A stretch of 64,000 bases of DNA from Jacaranda mimosifolia (GCA_018894105.1 CM032132.1:30803379-30867378); one strand, 5' to 3'. Shown: positions 34,900 to 47,600, counted from the first letter of the stretch. Program-made: numbers and translations. Notes: generated from the sequence alone by a model not told the origin.

Positions 34900-37115
34900 C
34901 TACATAGGGGGCATTTCATGGGTGCCTAACACCAAGAAGCGCGACTGGGCACCCAACAGGCACCATGCGTCGCAGTAATAGTTAGAGTCCTACACCATCC
35001 CTGAATGCCTACCTGATATTCTCTACAATGGCTACCCCGAGCAAGCAACCACTTCATGAAAAGTACTAACACACAACAATGTGTAAACAAAATTAAAAAG
35101 TGAAAAAATCATGAAAAATGAGTAATCCAAGTGACTTAGTGCTAGAAAGAGTACGACAATACTATAACTCCCATAATAAAGACACGAAGACTAACAATAC
35201 TACAAATGCAAACACCACTATACATCAGGTCGATACTTAACCTTTTAAAGAAAAATAAGGGGGGCTCATGAAAACTACAACCGTTGTGAGCCCCTCAAAT
35301 AAACTTAGTAAAAGGCACTCGTATGGTCATAATTGCACATTGCAAAAAACTCTTGAGAGCATGAAGTGATATCTTTACTGCAAGACCCCCACATTCACAC
35401 AAAAAGATATGATGCAATAGCACATCTTAAGAGATCCCTAAAGAAGCCTTTCCTTGAGAGACACCAAGGGGCTTCTAGAAATTTGATTTCTAAAGAATTT
35501 ATGAATATAGAAAATGATATGACATGAAAAAAAAACCTATGAATGCAAATGAAGTGAACCTTATTGTTGTCACCGGCCATAAAGACCTCCCTTCTGGGTA
35601 CCCAAAACAAAAAAAGGTAACAAGTTATCTTGAAGACTTATCTTGCCTACAAAGATAACCTCACAAGTTTGGCAAAATGCCTAAATACCCCTTAGAACAT
35701 GAAACTCGGCAAGTAATCCTAAAGTATCTTTGAAATGAAAATCCCAATGAAAAAATCTAAGTCTAATGTAGGACATGAAGCATGACATGCCTCGAACTCA
35801 ATGCAACACACAAATCAATGTACTTACATCCGACCTACATTCGGTAGTTGCAAGATCTTAAATTTGCTCTTTGCACATAGCAAATTTAACAAAATGATAA
35901 GTCCCTTGGAGAAAACTTATTCCTAACAGACACCAAAAAACACCTTATAAAACCTAAGACTCAACAAAATATATCTATATAACTGATGAACAAAGCACTC
36001 CCAAAAAAGAGTGAAAGTGATTAATAAGACTATGATACATACTAACGATCCTGAAGAATCACCAAGCATGAAATGCCCAAATGAATTTCTTCAAGCCGAC
36101 ATGAAGTGCCAACTTTTGATAAACATCTTCAACATCCTTCGAAGATGCAAAACTTAGTCCTAAAAATTTTTTCTAAGTCCCCTTGCAACATTATATTATT
36201 TCTTGGGACTCACTTGATCCCTATCATAGAAAAGACGAATGACCGCATTCGTTAAAGGAACAATCGCCCTACTACATTTAATAGAACGCCCAACTCAAGT
36301 ATCAAAGAAAGTGTTGGGAGCTCAGAGGGCGTCCGACAAGCGCTAGCACTAGGCACCCAGCATGAACACCCAGGTGCCTCTATGCCAACCACCACCAAGG
36401 CTATGCCACCTCTCTCTCTCTCCTCCCGATAAAATTTGATTCAACTCCAATCACAATTTGATTTGGGTCTTATTCCCTTGACAATCACACTTAAAAGTTC
36501 TCTAAGTCCTTAAACGGATGCAACACAAAATTCTTCTTAGTTTTTAGATGAATACAAGGTAACCAACATAGGGGCTCCCAAAACAACCAAACAAGGAAGC
36601 CTACTGAACCTCATCTAGATGAAAATCAAGCAAGCGCAAGTACACACCTAACATGACTTAGTCAATGAAAATTAATTAAATTAATAACCTTATTTTAATA
36701 AATTAAGGTATGGTAAAAATCAAAATTCGACTTTATGTTATTTTCAACATGAAAATTAATTTTTTAAATTAAAAATAAGGGGCTTAATGATATGACTAAT
36801 TAAGTCCACAATGGAACTAAAAAAGGCCTAATGGATAAAAGATAATAATTAAATAAAAAGGTCAGAGCCCGAATTAATTAAGCTCATGAAGAAGGTCAAC
36901 AAAACCCTAATGGACTGAAGCCCATCAAGAAACAAACTATAAAACCTATGCCCCAGAGAGAAATTGGGCACAAAAAAATATTTGCACAAAAATGCGAAAA
37001 CTTGAGAATTGGAAAACTCTCTGCACCGCATTTCAGAGAAAAGAAACCTCAAAACTTACTGTTTACCGAAAAGGACCACAATTATATTTTCATGCAGCAT
37101 CACCAATATATTATA
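34900..37115 (+). repeat. Degenerate Ty3-family LTR
   Basis: The 36470-37115 part aligns in order with 47900-49410 (CTAAGTCCTTAAACGGATGC against CTAAGTCCTTAGATAAATGC; AAGGAAGCCTACTGAACCT; TTAAGCTCATGAAG; CTGTTTACCGAAAAGGACCA; TTTTCATGCAGCATCA). It ends at about 37115. The upstream part (34900-36470) is weaker and may include other elements. The left end is not defined. No coding frame is seen. Confidence 0.55.
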
Positions 37116-37199
37116 GATACATAATTTTTAGCTTTGAAATTATTTTGAATTTGATTGAAATAAAATACTTAAATGGAGATACAATAACTTTATCTTAAC

Positions 37200-37565
37200 T
37201 AATAAAGATAAAAGATTATATTTATTGATATGAAAGATTAAGTTCACAATGGCAAAAAAGTAAAAAAAAAAAAAAAAAACTAGTCTAATGGGACTAAAAA
37301 AATAAACAAATAAAAAGGCTAAAAAGTCTAATTGACTAAGCCCATCAAGAAGGGCATTTAGACCCTAATAGACCAAGACCTACTAAGAAAAAAGACTATA
37401 AATACTAAGCCCCAAAGAGAAATTAGGCATAGAAAATCACTTGTAAAAAGAATCGAGAACTAAGAACTTCCTGAACGGTGCTCTAAATGAAAAGAACTAT
37501 GAGTTTTATTCACTTATAAAAAAGAAAGAATCCTAGCTCCATTCTCGAGTTGCATCATCTTGCTG
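37200..37565 (+). repeat. 3' part of a Ty3-family LTR (copy B)
   Basis: It shares TAAGCCCATCAAGAAGGGCAT, ACTATAAATACTAAGCCCCA and TCGAGTTGCATCATCTTGC with the other family LTRs and is followed directly by gag copy B, so it is the truncated 5' LTR of that element. A 19-base A run at about 37263 precedes it. Confidence 0.6.
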
Positions 37566-37639
37566 TTGTTTATGGGAACTCTGAATGTCGAAGAAGAAAT
37601 GCTGAAAATGCATATGAGATTCAGAGCTTAAGACTCTAA

Positions 37640-38778
37640 CAACCAAGTGGTCTCAATGTTGGAGAACATAGAGAGGCACAACCTAAAGTGTAGTCACAAC
37701 ATGTGCCGAAACCCACCTTGCAAGTAGACACAACACCTGAGGAGACGCTCACTCAGTAGGCACTACCTTTTGAAGATTCAATCCTAAAGATAACTTAGGA
37801 GGCATTGAAAGCCTTACTGGAGAACGCCACTGCCTGAGCTGCAGCTAAACCAATTGCCCAATATGCACAGGAATGTCACCCTAAAGAGTAGTAGCAGTTA
37901 TCTCGCCTGACTTAGGGAGCTTCGTCATCCCCAAAAAGAATCAAGCAGAGAATCAACTATAAGCGAGACAATGTTCCTCCTCATCTACCTCCACAGGTGG
38001 CCATGCACTATCCTGCTAGGTAAACTCCTCAGGAGACTGCCTATTCCAATCAGATTCCAGACTCACTCACTAGCACCACAACCTAAATGAGGACTAGGGA
38101 ACTAGTACTTTTCCCTCACTATCGATCTCCCGAGAAACAATTATTTTTGTCTAGCTATTTGATAGATGTGCTTCACTGAGAAAAAAGAAAGCCAACCTAT
38201 AAGAGTTTTATGGCATGACAGATTCCCAAGAGCACCTAAACAACTCATTTGCGAATATTGAGCTTTCGACCTGTTGATGCAACATACTACAAGGTGTTTC
38301 ACATTGCGCTCTCCAAGTGTGCTCTAATATGGTTCAACCAGATGTCATTAGATCCATCATAGGTTAGGAGCAATTAGCGTAGCGCTTCCTCTAGAATTTC
38401 TCCATAAACTGTAGATACCTAAAAATGAGGGTGCATCTTTTTAACATCAAGCAGAAAGATAGAGAGTCCATGAGAAACTATCCAACGACTTCATCCAAGC
38501 AGTGCATGAGATCCTTGTCATCAACCAAGAGCTCCCACTCAGCATCATCTAACAAAATTTGAAGCACTCGATGTTTCGAGAGTCAATAGCTAAAAACCTA
38601 CCACTACTCTAGAAGAGCTCTTCATGTACGAGGAGAAATACATCAAGATTGAGGAAACTGTAACTCCTCAAGATATAGGCAAGCGCAAGGCATATGATGA
38701 AGGGAACAACAATAAGATAAAGAAGCTAGGAGACCATCCCAGTCCTTTTTGAGCTTTCGTCACCTACACTACACTCAC
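37640..38778 (+). pseudogene. Ty3/gypsy gag (copy B), 5' part
   Basis: It parallels gag copies A and C. Recognisable pieces are an A-x-x-x-L-L-E-N-A-T-A-like helix (about 37800), the capsid-type segment K-V-F-H-I-A-L...W-F-N-Q-M-S (about 38290-38350) and the L-F-N-I-K-Q-K block (about 38435). Stops and frameshifts are frequent. The frame reaches F-V-T-Y-T-T-L-T at 38754-38778, where a solo LTR is inserted; it resumes at 42142. Confidence 0.68.
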
Positions 38779-41700
38779 TATAACAACCTGATTTTTCAGA
38801 CAACAAATTAAGAAATAACAAAAAATTCAATAAATTAAACCTTAGTCAATGAGCTGTAGAATATTACAAAATAGCTTTAAATTAAAATAAATTAAATTGA
38901 TTAGAGTCTAGGTATAATTGTTAAAAGGTAAAGAACAACATTGAAAATATGCTAGGAACGTGATTGCTCGAAGCTTTAAATGTTGTGGGATCAACATGAA
39001 AAGGAAAGACCTTTAGAGGGCTCAATTACAAGACTAGGGACTAAAAATGGATGTGATTAGAAACATTTGGGGCATAGCTAAAAGGTGGTCAGAACTTCAG
39101 GGTTAATTTGAAATTTCAAAAAAATGATTTATATATATATATCATTCTACCCAACCCTTTGTCCAATTCCCACTTAGAAACCAATTAAGCCCCCAACATA
39201 TGATAATCAAAAAACCACCAAAAAACCCAGGACTAATCCAATGATTAAATTCTACCCATGCTAAGGAACACACGCATACCAAAAATGCCTTGAAACATCA
39301 TTCAAAGTTGCTAGGAAACTTGAGAACAGCGGAGCTTAATAGTGGGAGTGACGGGTTTGCTACCTTTGATGATGAAAGCTGAAGATTGAGTGATAGATTA
39401 TGATGGGCTTGGAAAGGGGAATACATTGGTGGTGTCAACTCTGAATTTGGACCACCAGAACGGGAGTAATTGAGACGAAAAGTCTCATTGGTGTCGACTA
39501 TTTTTCTTCAATTAAATGGCAACTAGGTGTCAAATCGCAAAATTAATTTGAGGGTTGTGACTGACACAGCAAGACACACCTGATGGTGGTGGTTATACAT
39601 AACTCCAGTGGGCGGGCAGATGGCGGCAACTTCCTGAGAGGCAGAACCTCTGGGACAACGATCCAAATGCATGTGGGTTGGTTTCGGGCTATGAATTGTC
39701 CTCAAACTCGATCAATTTGGCAAAATTCTATTTAAATGGTTAAATGTGTCCTGATTTGATTTGATTAAATTGTTAAGTTGGTTTTTTATGCAAATTTAAG
39801 TTGTTTTGAACAAATTATGGCATTAGACCAGAACAATTGAATGTGATTTAGTTCTAAAGTGACATATGGACCCAGATTTGATAATAAGAGACTAATTATT
39901 ATTTAATTAAATTAATTGATACAATTGGGAAGCTAAATTACGAATAGGTAATGAAAGTTTACTCATATGGAAAAATATATTAAATTCATGGAAATAGTTT
40001 AAATTAATTAACTATGATCTAACATCAATTTGATTATTAGTTATGAACTGAGATGTAGGCTTGGAATTGAGTAAAAGACATAAGTGATATTAATTAAGCC
40101 AAAACGACATGTTAGGATGTCGAAAGTGTGCAATGAGAACAGAAAATTGACTATTACAGATAAATGTACTAAATTTATGAGTATAGACTAATTTATTAGT
40201 TACGGACCAAGAACATCAATTTGAATATTAATAATGAAACTAAAGTGTGGGCCTGAAATTGATAAAATATATAATTAATATTATTTGATAGAATTGGCGT
40301 GCTTAAGAAGTCAAAATTATGGATTGAGATAAAAGTTGATTACTATAGTTGAGTGTGCTATATTGGAGAAAATAAACTCAAACCTCAATGATAGAATATA
40401 TCTATTGATTACCTAAACAAGCTTGTTATCGAGCAAACTTAACATTTAGAATTAGGTTATGAAAAGAAGAAAGCTATTATACCATAATACCTCGATGTAG
40501 ATATTAAAATAACATGAAAACTTGCAAAGAAATAAATGAACGAATATAACTAAAATGTTCAAATAACCATAGTTATTAATAGTAATAGCCATTCAATAGT
40601 ATCGATACTTATATCTGTTCTGATTGAAAAAAGGTGATTAGGATCCAAGCATCCCAGGCCATTAGAGAACTCCTATCGTGGCATAGTATACAAGGTGAAG
40701 TCATATCTTGTTTCATTGCTGGGAAAAAGAACATATGTGTTCTTTGTAGATATTGACTTGCTCGTTCGTATTTTGACTTGTCTGTACCTTCACGAAATTC
40801 AAGTCTATTTGTCAAATTTTGTCAGATTCCTTACTTTCTATATTCTCAAGCTTTGCCGACTGAATTCGTGATTAGTATAATGTTCTTTTGAAGTGTTATC
40901 AAAACAGTCTTGCTGATCGATTGTTTTCATTCTTGAACTTGTCATCTTGTAATGTTATTGGAACGGTCTTGCTGACCGATACACTTATGTGATTTAGGTC
41001 ACTTAGTTTTATGTTCTTATATGTCTGTTTCTAATTAGTTAGTCTGAAAATAGGACTTTGCTATTGGCATTAATTATGTCACCCTTGGGGACGTCATTGG
41101 GAATTTTGTCACCCGTAGCAACGCCATGGGAAGTTGGCTTTGGGACTAGGTTCAGAAAGACGATCGAGTGGAATATACTGACAGAACTAGTCTTCTGGCT
41201 AGTACCCATTCATGATCCTAACTCGCATGTAGTTGGAGGTAACTGTCTGCGAGTGGCGGGATCTGGCATGCGATCGGCCATGCCACATGATTGTTGTGCT
41301 ATGCTAAGCTGATCACTTGGAAATGGGGAGATAAGAAAGCCATTATGATATAACCTATTCTGATGTATTCTGATATGATATATTCTGAGGAGAAATAAGG
41401 TTGGATCTGGCCAACAACTCCATTAAGTTATTAAAAACTAATTTCTGTTACGTAATCTCTTGTTATGTTCATATCCGTTGTTATATGTATCATCTGTTTG
41501 AATTTCTTTCTCTGTCAATGTATTATTCTGTGAATTTTGATTCCTTCAATCATTCTCACTTATCTTTACTAGATGTATTTCAATTTTATTAGAACCCTTT
41601 ATTAGTTCTTACTTCACCCTATATGTTCGATGACATGTTATATATCTCACTAAGTCACTAGGACTTATGCCTCTTTGGTATTCTTGAATCCTTTTCCCAG

Positions 41701-42141
41701 CTAGGTTATGCCAAGTAACAGGTGGACTGCTGCTGGCTATGTTAGTGTGAGTAGTTTCTATTACTGGTTTTCAGATCTACAGGATGCGGACTTATTATGT
41801 AAAGTATTACATATGCAAATTGAAGCATATGATGCCTTAGGTAGGTGCTTATGCTTATATGGCTTGATATTGGTGACAATCATGGACTTTAATCTATTAT
41901 GTATTTTGGCATGTGTAAGTAAACTTAGCATTTCGACACGAGCCTATTTGGGTTGTTAAGACTTTGGTGTTAGTAATTGTATAATAGTTCTGCAGCCTTC
42001 TGGGATAATTAATTTTGGGTTGTTATGGATTTATTTAAATTGAATATTTTGAAGGTACGTATTTTGTTTTAAATTATTATGAATAAGATTGCAGTAGCAC
42101 CTCAGCCCAAAAAGAAGGCACCTCCCTAGCAAAGCGCAACA
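38779..42141 (+). mobile_element. Solo LTR 2, same Ty3-type family as 4558-7637
   Basis: It starts TATAACAACCTG (family TGTAACACCCC) and ends AAGCGCAACA, flanked by CTCAC (38774-38778) and CTCAT (42142-42146). It is 3363 bp with no coding domain. The internal block at 41075-41300 (GGGGACGTCATTGGGAATTT; TGGCTAGTACCCA; GGAGGTAAC; GAGTGGCGGGATC; GGCATGC) matches 6655-6850 of solo LTR 1. It is more diverged than copy 1. The gag frame of copy B continues on both sides. Confidence 0.82.
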
Positions 42142-42640
42142 CTCATAGTTCCCAAAATTGAGAATTTGATTGTCGTATTACAGTGCAACCTGATCTAGCA
42201 TTCTTCTCAAAAGGCAATGATCCAAAGAACCAAAAATCTGACAAATAGTGCCATTTCCACCACAATTGTACACACTAATAAAGAGTGCAGACATTTGAAG
42301 AATGAGATTAAGTGGTTGATCCATGTGGCGCAGAGACTAAGCAATCCTTCAAAGAGAGGAAGTGAGAATTTCCAACGACAACTTACTAATCACCCAAAGA
42401 CCAAAGAGCAACAACATTAACATGACCTAGAGAATCTGCCTACTGTAGGTTGTTGTCTCGATGATATCAGGAGGACTAGATGGAGCAGCCTCTGTAAATG
42501 ATATGAAGGTGTTGATGCAAGTAGTCAAGTAGATGCAAGCGCATTCAGTTGATCCCATACTAGGAGTTTTGGAAGTGTGTCCTCCAATGCCCAGCATCAC
42601 ATTTGAAGAAGAGGACATGGAAGAAAATAGTTACAAGGCA
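42142..42640 (+). pseudogene. Ty3/gypsy gag (copy B), 3' part with zinc-finger region
   Basis: A short open block (42217-42420) holds K-E-C-R-H-L-K-N-E-I-K, the end of the family finger C-x-F-H-x-D-x-G-H-x-T-x-E-C. The upstream C-x-F-H half is visible in a neighbouring frame (about 42248-42280). The following block HSVDPILGVLEVCPPMPSIT (about 42541-42600) matches 46995-47055, confirming the common family. Confidence 0.65.
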
Positions 42641-43004
42641 GCAAGATGAAGGACAAAGGGCAAAGGCATGGTCTAAGATATTGACATCATAGTGATACTA
42701 ACGCCAGGAGTTGCCTCCTCGAATGGTTGAGCATGCTACTATCAGCCAACACCCTTTTCATTCTCTCATTTTCCTTAGTAGATTTATGATTACTTAGGCT
42801 TTTTCTTCTAAATTCTAAGATGTTGGTTTCTTCCATTAGATGTTATTTTCTTTAGAGTTAATAAAGCTAATACTCATGGGGACAAAACTTTTTTCTGTTT
42901 TTGATTATTTGAATGAATTTTGGTTTCTTTGGACTATTATCTAGTATTGTTGATTGTACGGACTGATGCCATGCTCAATGAAGCTCCTCAAAGGACACTT
43001 GATC
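42641..43004. other. Repeat-derived DNA, no gene identified
   Basis: It lies between gag copy B and the repeat array. T-rich, no recognisable frame or motif. Confidence 0.4.
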
Positions 43005-43235
43005 TTTTTTGGCATAAACCCACTATAAGGCTCTTTCGAAAGTATGTGATAGCTGCACATAAGCCTACTATAAATCCTATTTAGAGGTTACTGGAGGCAC
43101 CTCCAACTGATTCTTTTTAGCATAAATGCACTATACAATCCCACCAATAATACTTAGTAGTTGCACACAAACCCATCATAAATCCTACTTAGCACCATTT
43201 TCGGAGATAGTGGTAACAATTTGATAGATTTTGGT
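43005..43235 (+). repeat. Degenerate tandem repeat, about 70-90-bp unit (plus sense)
   Basis: Three imperfect units around GCATAAACCCACTATAAGG, GCACATAAGCCTACTATAAATCC and GCACACAAACCCATCATAAATCC. This is the same family as 31645-32130 but in opposite orientation. Confidence 0.62.
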
Positions 43236-43439
43236 GTAAAACTACTAGGGATTGAGACTCAAGCACCTTGTGACACCTCGAGAGTTACGACCAAAGCAAT
43301 TTCCCTTAATTGTATCAGTATGAGTTACAACCAAAGCAGATTCGCAATAATGCATACATAGGCAACCTTAATCCTCTCATCGGAGTCAAGAAGCATCATC
43401 ATTCTCATAGAAGACTACAGGTAAGGCGAACGAGGAATT

Positions 43440-45060
43440 AGGCATAAACCCTCTGCACCTCAACAAGTTAATGTACAATCTTCCTTTTAAGCTAATCAAT
43501 TACAGTAGTTGTTCAATGTAGCTGGAGTTTCTACCCGTTTTGCTGGCCCTAAGTGCTTAAGGAGTGCAAGATAACCTTTTTTGCCCAGCTATCTAGAAAG
43601 ATTCGCTTCCTTATGGCATGGAGATCGTGAACCTCCCATAGTAAAGGACCCTCAGGAACATTCAGACTATCTTTTAATACGAATGGGGCTTTATGATTTA
43701 AGCGAAGCTGCTTACTTCATGATCTTCTATAGCATGTTGATCAAATGCTCTTTGACCTGGTTCAGCTATATACTAATAGATCCATCATCAACTGGGAGCA
43801 ATTAGCATAATATTTTCTCTACAACTTCTCTGTCAACAGCAAATACCCCAAGTCGGCAACCTATCTATTTACCATCAAGTAAAATGATGGAGAAACATTA
43901 AGGGATTATATCAATTGATTGGTTCAAGCAAAATGATAGAAAAACCTCGACGGCAGCCTAGCTACCTATTTACCATGAAGCAAACCAATGGAGAAACTTG
44001 AGGGACTACATTAATCTATTTGTTCAAGTAGTTTATGAGATTCCATGCATATTAGTTAGGAGCTCTTGCTTGGTATCATTCAATGAAAAACCGCCCTCCA
44101 CCCTTGACAAGCTTATCATATAAGTAAAAAAAATATATTGTGATCGATGACACAATAGCTCTAATAGATACCAATAGCATAAGGTATGAGAAGAAGGGGC
44201 TAGCTCAAATAAACAGTCAGAGGATTGCTGGTGCAGCCTTCCTAGGTTGATCTCTAAGTATATTCCCTTGAATGCATCGAGGACGGGTAAACTTAATATC
44301 ACTGACAAGGCATGGTCCAACACCTTCGAAAGATTATATATATCTAAGATATAGTAGTTTAAGAAGTGTTGTCGCTTTCAACATGATTGGGGTTATACTA
44401 TTAAAAAGTATCGCAACTTGAAGGATAAGATAGGGTAGATGATCCGATGAGGATACCTAAAAGAATTTGTGGCTCAAAGCATGAGGGTTTGGGCATATAT
44501 GAAGTGCACCCCTCGCTTCCCAATATTACTTTTGGAGAAGAAAACTAGAGATAAGATGAGGTGAGCATAATAATGCACTCATGATTTGAACCGCCCTCGC
44601 CAACTTCTAGATAAAGAAAAGATTAGTAAATAGTGGGAGTTTAATGGACATAATCTTCGATGTCGTATTCCTCCAACTTGACGTAGAAAATAGCCAACTA
44701 TAGAAAATCAACACCCCTTTAACAGAATTTATCGATGAGACTGTGGAAGTACTCAAAAATTTTCACTCCTTATTTCTTGGGCACTCATCCTCTGAGTCAC
44801 AAAGATGGTGAAGTTCCTGGTAGTCAGGGCCTCTTTCACCTACAATGTCATCCTTAGGAGGCCTACTTTGAGCCTCTTCTGAGTGGTAGTATCAACTACC
44901 ATATGAAGATGAAGTTCTCTACTCCAGGTGGAATAATAGAAGCGATTGGTAACCAACAAACTATTAGAGAATGCTATACCAACATCTTCGAAGGGGTGAA
45001 ACTCCTTTCCACAACTATGACAGTCTCTAAGGATATCGTAGAAGCAGTTTAGGAGATAAA
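43440..45060 (+). pseudogene. Ty3/gypsy gag-protease fragment (copy C)
   Basis: This is the best Ty3 gag in the window. Open block 43581-43805 reads with D-P-Q-E-H-S-D, R-M-G-L-Y and T-W-F-S, the conserved order of plant Ty3 gag. The finger at about 44360-44440 reads C-C-R-F-Q-H-D-W-G-Y-T-I-K-K, with His and Cys positions decayed. After a gap, 44830-44990 encodes Y-N-V-I-L-R-R-P in one frame and S-I-N-Y-H-M-K-M-K-F in another. These match the C-terminal part of the Ty3 protease (family I-L-G-R-P then Y-H-L-K-M-K-F). RT and integrase are absent. The motif set suggests the Tat/Retand side of Ty3. Confidence 0.72.
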
Positions 45061-45599
45061 GGCAACTTAATCCTAGAAGCTAACACTATTACTGCACCCT
45101 TATGGAAAGCCAACTCCCAAAAGAAGAAAACAACAAAATGTAAGATCGCAGCAAGAGGAACACTAAAAGGAAGAGACTACCCTAAACAACTCAGCTAACA
45201 CTTCAGAAATAAGGAATATTCCCAAATTCAGTAAACGTATCCCTTAAGGATACAGTATATCTACTTTGGATGGAAGTTTGTTTATTTCAATAGACTAGAT
45301 TTCCTTTTCAATATTTAAATTCTATTTCCTATAAATTAGAGTAGTTTCCTACTTATCATGAATAAAATCCATCTAGACTTGGGAGACAAAAAATATTCTT
45401 TTGAGAATTCAATGAAGCATTCTAATTTCTTCCATATACGTGTTCTTTACTACAAAATAATTGTTCACAGGAGTAGTGCATTTATAGTAAGATCCTAACA
45501 GGCATGCTAAACAAAAAAGAAGAAACAACATTTCCATGGGAGACTCCAAGGGAATATCGTTCTCCACAGAAAGCCTTAAGTGGCTCCCTCCGCAGAAAA

Positions 45600-46060
45600 A
45601 CAAAGACCTCTATAAAACCCTAAGAGAGCATGCAACAAACATAAGAAAATTGTAAGACTGTCAAAGAGGCATGTGGCAAACAAAGAAAAGACCACTATAA
45701 GACCCACAAAGGGATGCATAGCAAACGAACAAAAGACCACTATAAGACTTCTAAGGGAGTGATTGGCAAGTGAACAAAAGACTATTATAAGACCCACAAG
45801 GGGGCACGTGACACATAAAACAAATATTGCAATAAAACTCCAAAGGGGATAGGTTGTGAAATAAAGATTGCTATAAAATCCAATAGGATGCACAACAAAA
45901 CAAAAACTACTTTAAGTCCCTTAAGGCGGCAGATAGGAATACAAAGACTACTATAAGCAACTCAACGGGGTGTGTAGCAAAATAAGACTACTATAAGACT
46001 TTAAAGGGCACACAAAAATTAAGATTGTTAAAAAAAACCCAACAGGGACTCGGCGAAGGA
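45600..46060 (+). repeat. Minisatellite-like array, about 40-46-bp unit, roughly ten copies
   Basis: Units read like AAAAGACCACTATAAGACYC followed by AAAGGGATGCATAGCAAACGAAC, with starts at about 45600, 45642, 45686, 45732, 45776, 45822, 45862, 45900, 45942 and 45982. Similarity is strongest at 45680-45810 and decays outwards. A spurious reverse-strand frame (45576-45893) exists only because the unit lacks stops in that frame. Confidence 0.85.
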
Positions 46061-46359
46061 AATTTGCCAGAAAACTCCTAAGGAAGCTTAAAAATAAGTT
46101 TCTCAAGTAAACTCTAGAGAAGCACACAAAAGAAAGGTGGGAAAAAGAACCATCTCATGGGGGAACTTGAAAAGGTGAAAAAATAACAATCATGTGCAAA
46201 AAGAGTGCAAAGACTTCTCAAGTGTCTATAGCTAAACAAAATTCTAATAGAATCGAAGCATGCAACAGGCAAATGACTTTTGACCTACACTTGGCCATCA
46301 AAAACTAACTACCATACCACTAGATAAACATGGGATCCCATACTAGGTTTTACTTATTA

Positions 46360-46510
46360 GAAAATCTTAACATAATGATATGAATAATTAAGTCCATACG
46401 GGTAAAAGGTAAAAAAGCCAAAAAGGCCAAATAAATCAAATTGATTAATTAAATAATAAGGCCATAGAACTCAAACTAATTAAGCCCATCAAGAAGGGTA
46501 TCAGAAATGA
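46360..46510 (+). repeat. Ty3-family LTR fragment
   Basis: It carries the blocks AATTGATTAATTAAATAATAAGGC, CTCAAACTAATTAAGCCC and CATCAAGAAGGGTATC, shared with 49100-49170 and 37320-37350. It stops abruptly and runs into gag copy D. Confidence 0.6.
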
Positions 46511-47600
46511 CATCGCTACATGACCCAAGGAAGGTTTGCCTAAATGACCCATCTCTACTGCTGCGCATAGATACACTGGTGAACCCTACAGCAGAGTGTA
46601 AGGTGTTAAACTTCCTCGACGTGGGGACAATCGTATTCATTTTACCCCGGAGGATTAGGAAAAAGTGATGGGTGACTCAATGAAGCAGAAATCTAATAAG
46701 CAGTGCCGATTTTGTCGTGACTATAGACATATCACTGAAGAGTGTAGATGCCTGAAAAATGAAATCAAAAGAGGATACTTCAACGACGTAGTCTTTAGAA
46801 GGGTCTAACAGTTGGAGAAATTGAGGATTGTTGGCGATGACCTAACAAATATTTAAGCCTCAAAGACAAGCAACGCCAACTTAACCCAGAAAACCTTCTT
46901 GCAGCCGATGTCATCCTAATAGTCTTAAGAACACAAACTAGCGAAGACCCTATCGATGTTGGGAAAGAATTGGTTTTAGTAGCAAGATAGGCACAAGTTC
47001 ACATTGTTGACCCTATATTAGGAGCTTTTGAAGCACGTTCTTTAATGTCCAACATTACTTGGTGGGACCAAGACATAAGGAGCCTTGAGAATTCATAACC
47101 AGAAAACCTTCTATTACTTCTAAAGGACTGGGCGCTTGTATAGAATGACAACCTAAACTTAAGGAAATAGTGACCTCTTAAGGTGTTGACAAACACAAAT
47201 CATAGGAGGAGGAAGCCAACTCTAATAGAAGGCAGGATGATCATTGGCAATAGACTAGATGGGTACCGCTCGAAGACATAACCCTAAAGACCCCAAGGGA
47301 AAAGATACTTAAGATTGCTATATTACAAGGCCTAATTCAAAAACCCCTAAAAATGATAGAGTTCGAAAAGTCGAAGGTATCCAAAGTACTACAACTTTCA
47401 TTGCTCTCAAGGACATACCATTAAAGAATGCCAGAACTTGAGAGATGAAGCTTAGAGGCTAATCCTATAAGGATATTTCAAAGAGTATGTAGCCCAAAAG
47501 CAAGGTACTCCAAAAGGTAACCCAAAGCAAGAATAGAAAGGATCCGTCTATGACCATCTACCAAGCAATCAAACTCAGGGACAAAGATGTATACTGCCAA
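46511..47600 (+). pseudogene. Ty3/gypsy gag fragments (copy D) with two finger regions
   Basis: At about 46692-46760 a finger reads C-R-F-C-R-D-Y-R-H-I-T-E-E-C-R (C-x2-C-x5-H-x4-C), followed by L-K-N-E-I-K-R-G-Y-F. At about 47390-47490 a second finger reads Y-Y-N-F-H-C-S-Q-G-H-T-I-K-E-C, followed by L-R-D-E and G-Y-F-K-E-Y-V. These are two copies of the same gag segment in tandem, separated by a block with V-D-P-I-L-G-A-F-E-A-R-S (about 46997-47040). Stops are scattered, and 47601-47899 continues without recognisable motif. Confidence 0.68.

Noticed and set aside
45576..45893. 105-codon minus-strand ORF with repeated hydrophobic segments
   Set aside because: It is the reverse translation of the minisatellite at 45600-46060; the periodic protein is a by-product of the DNA repeat.
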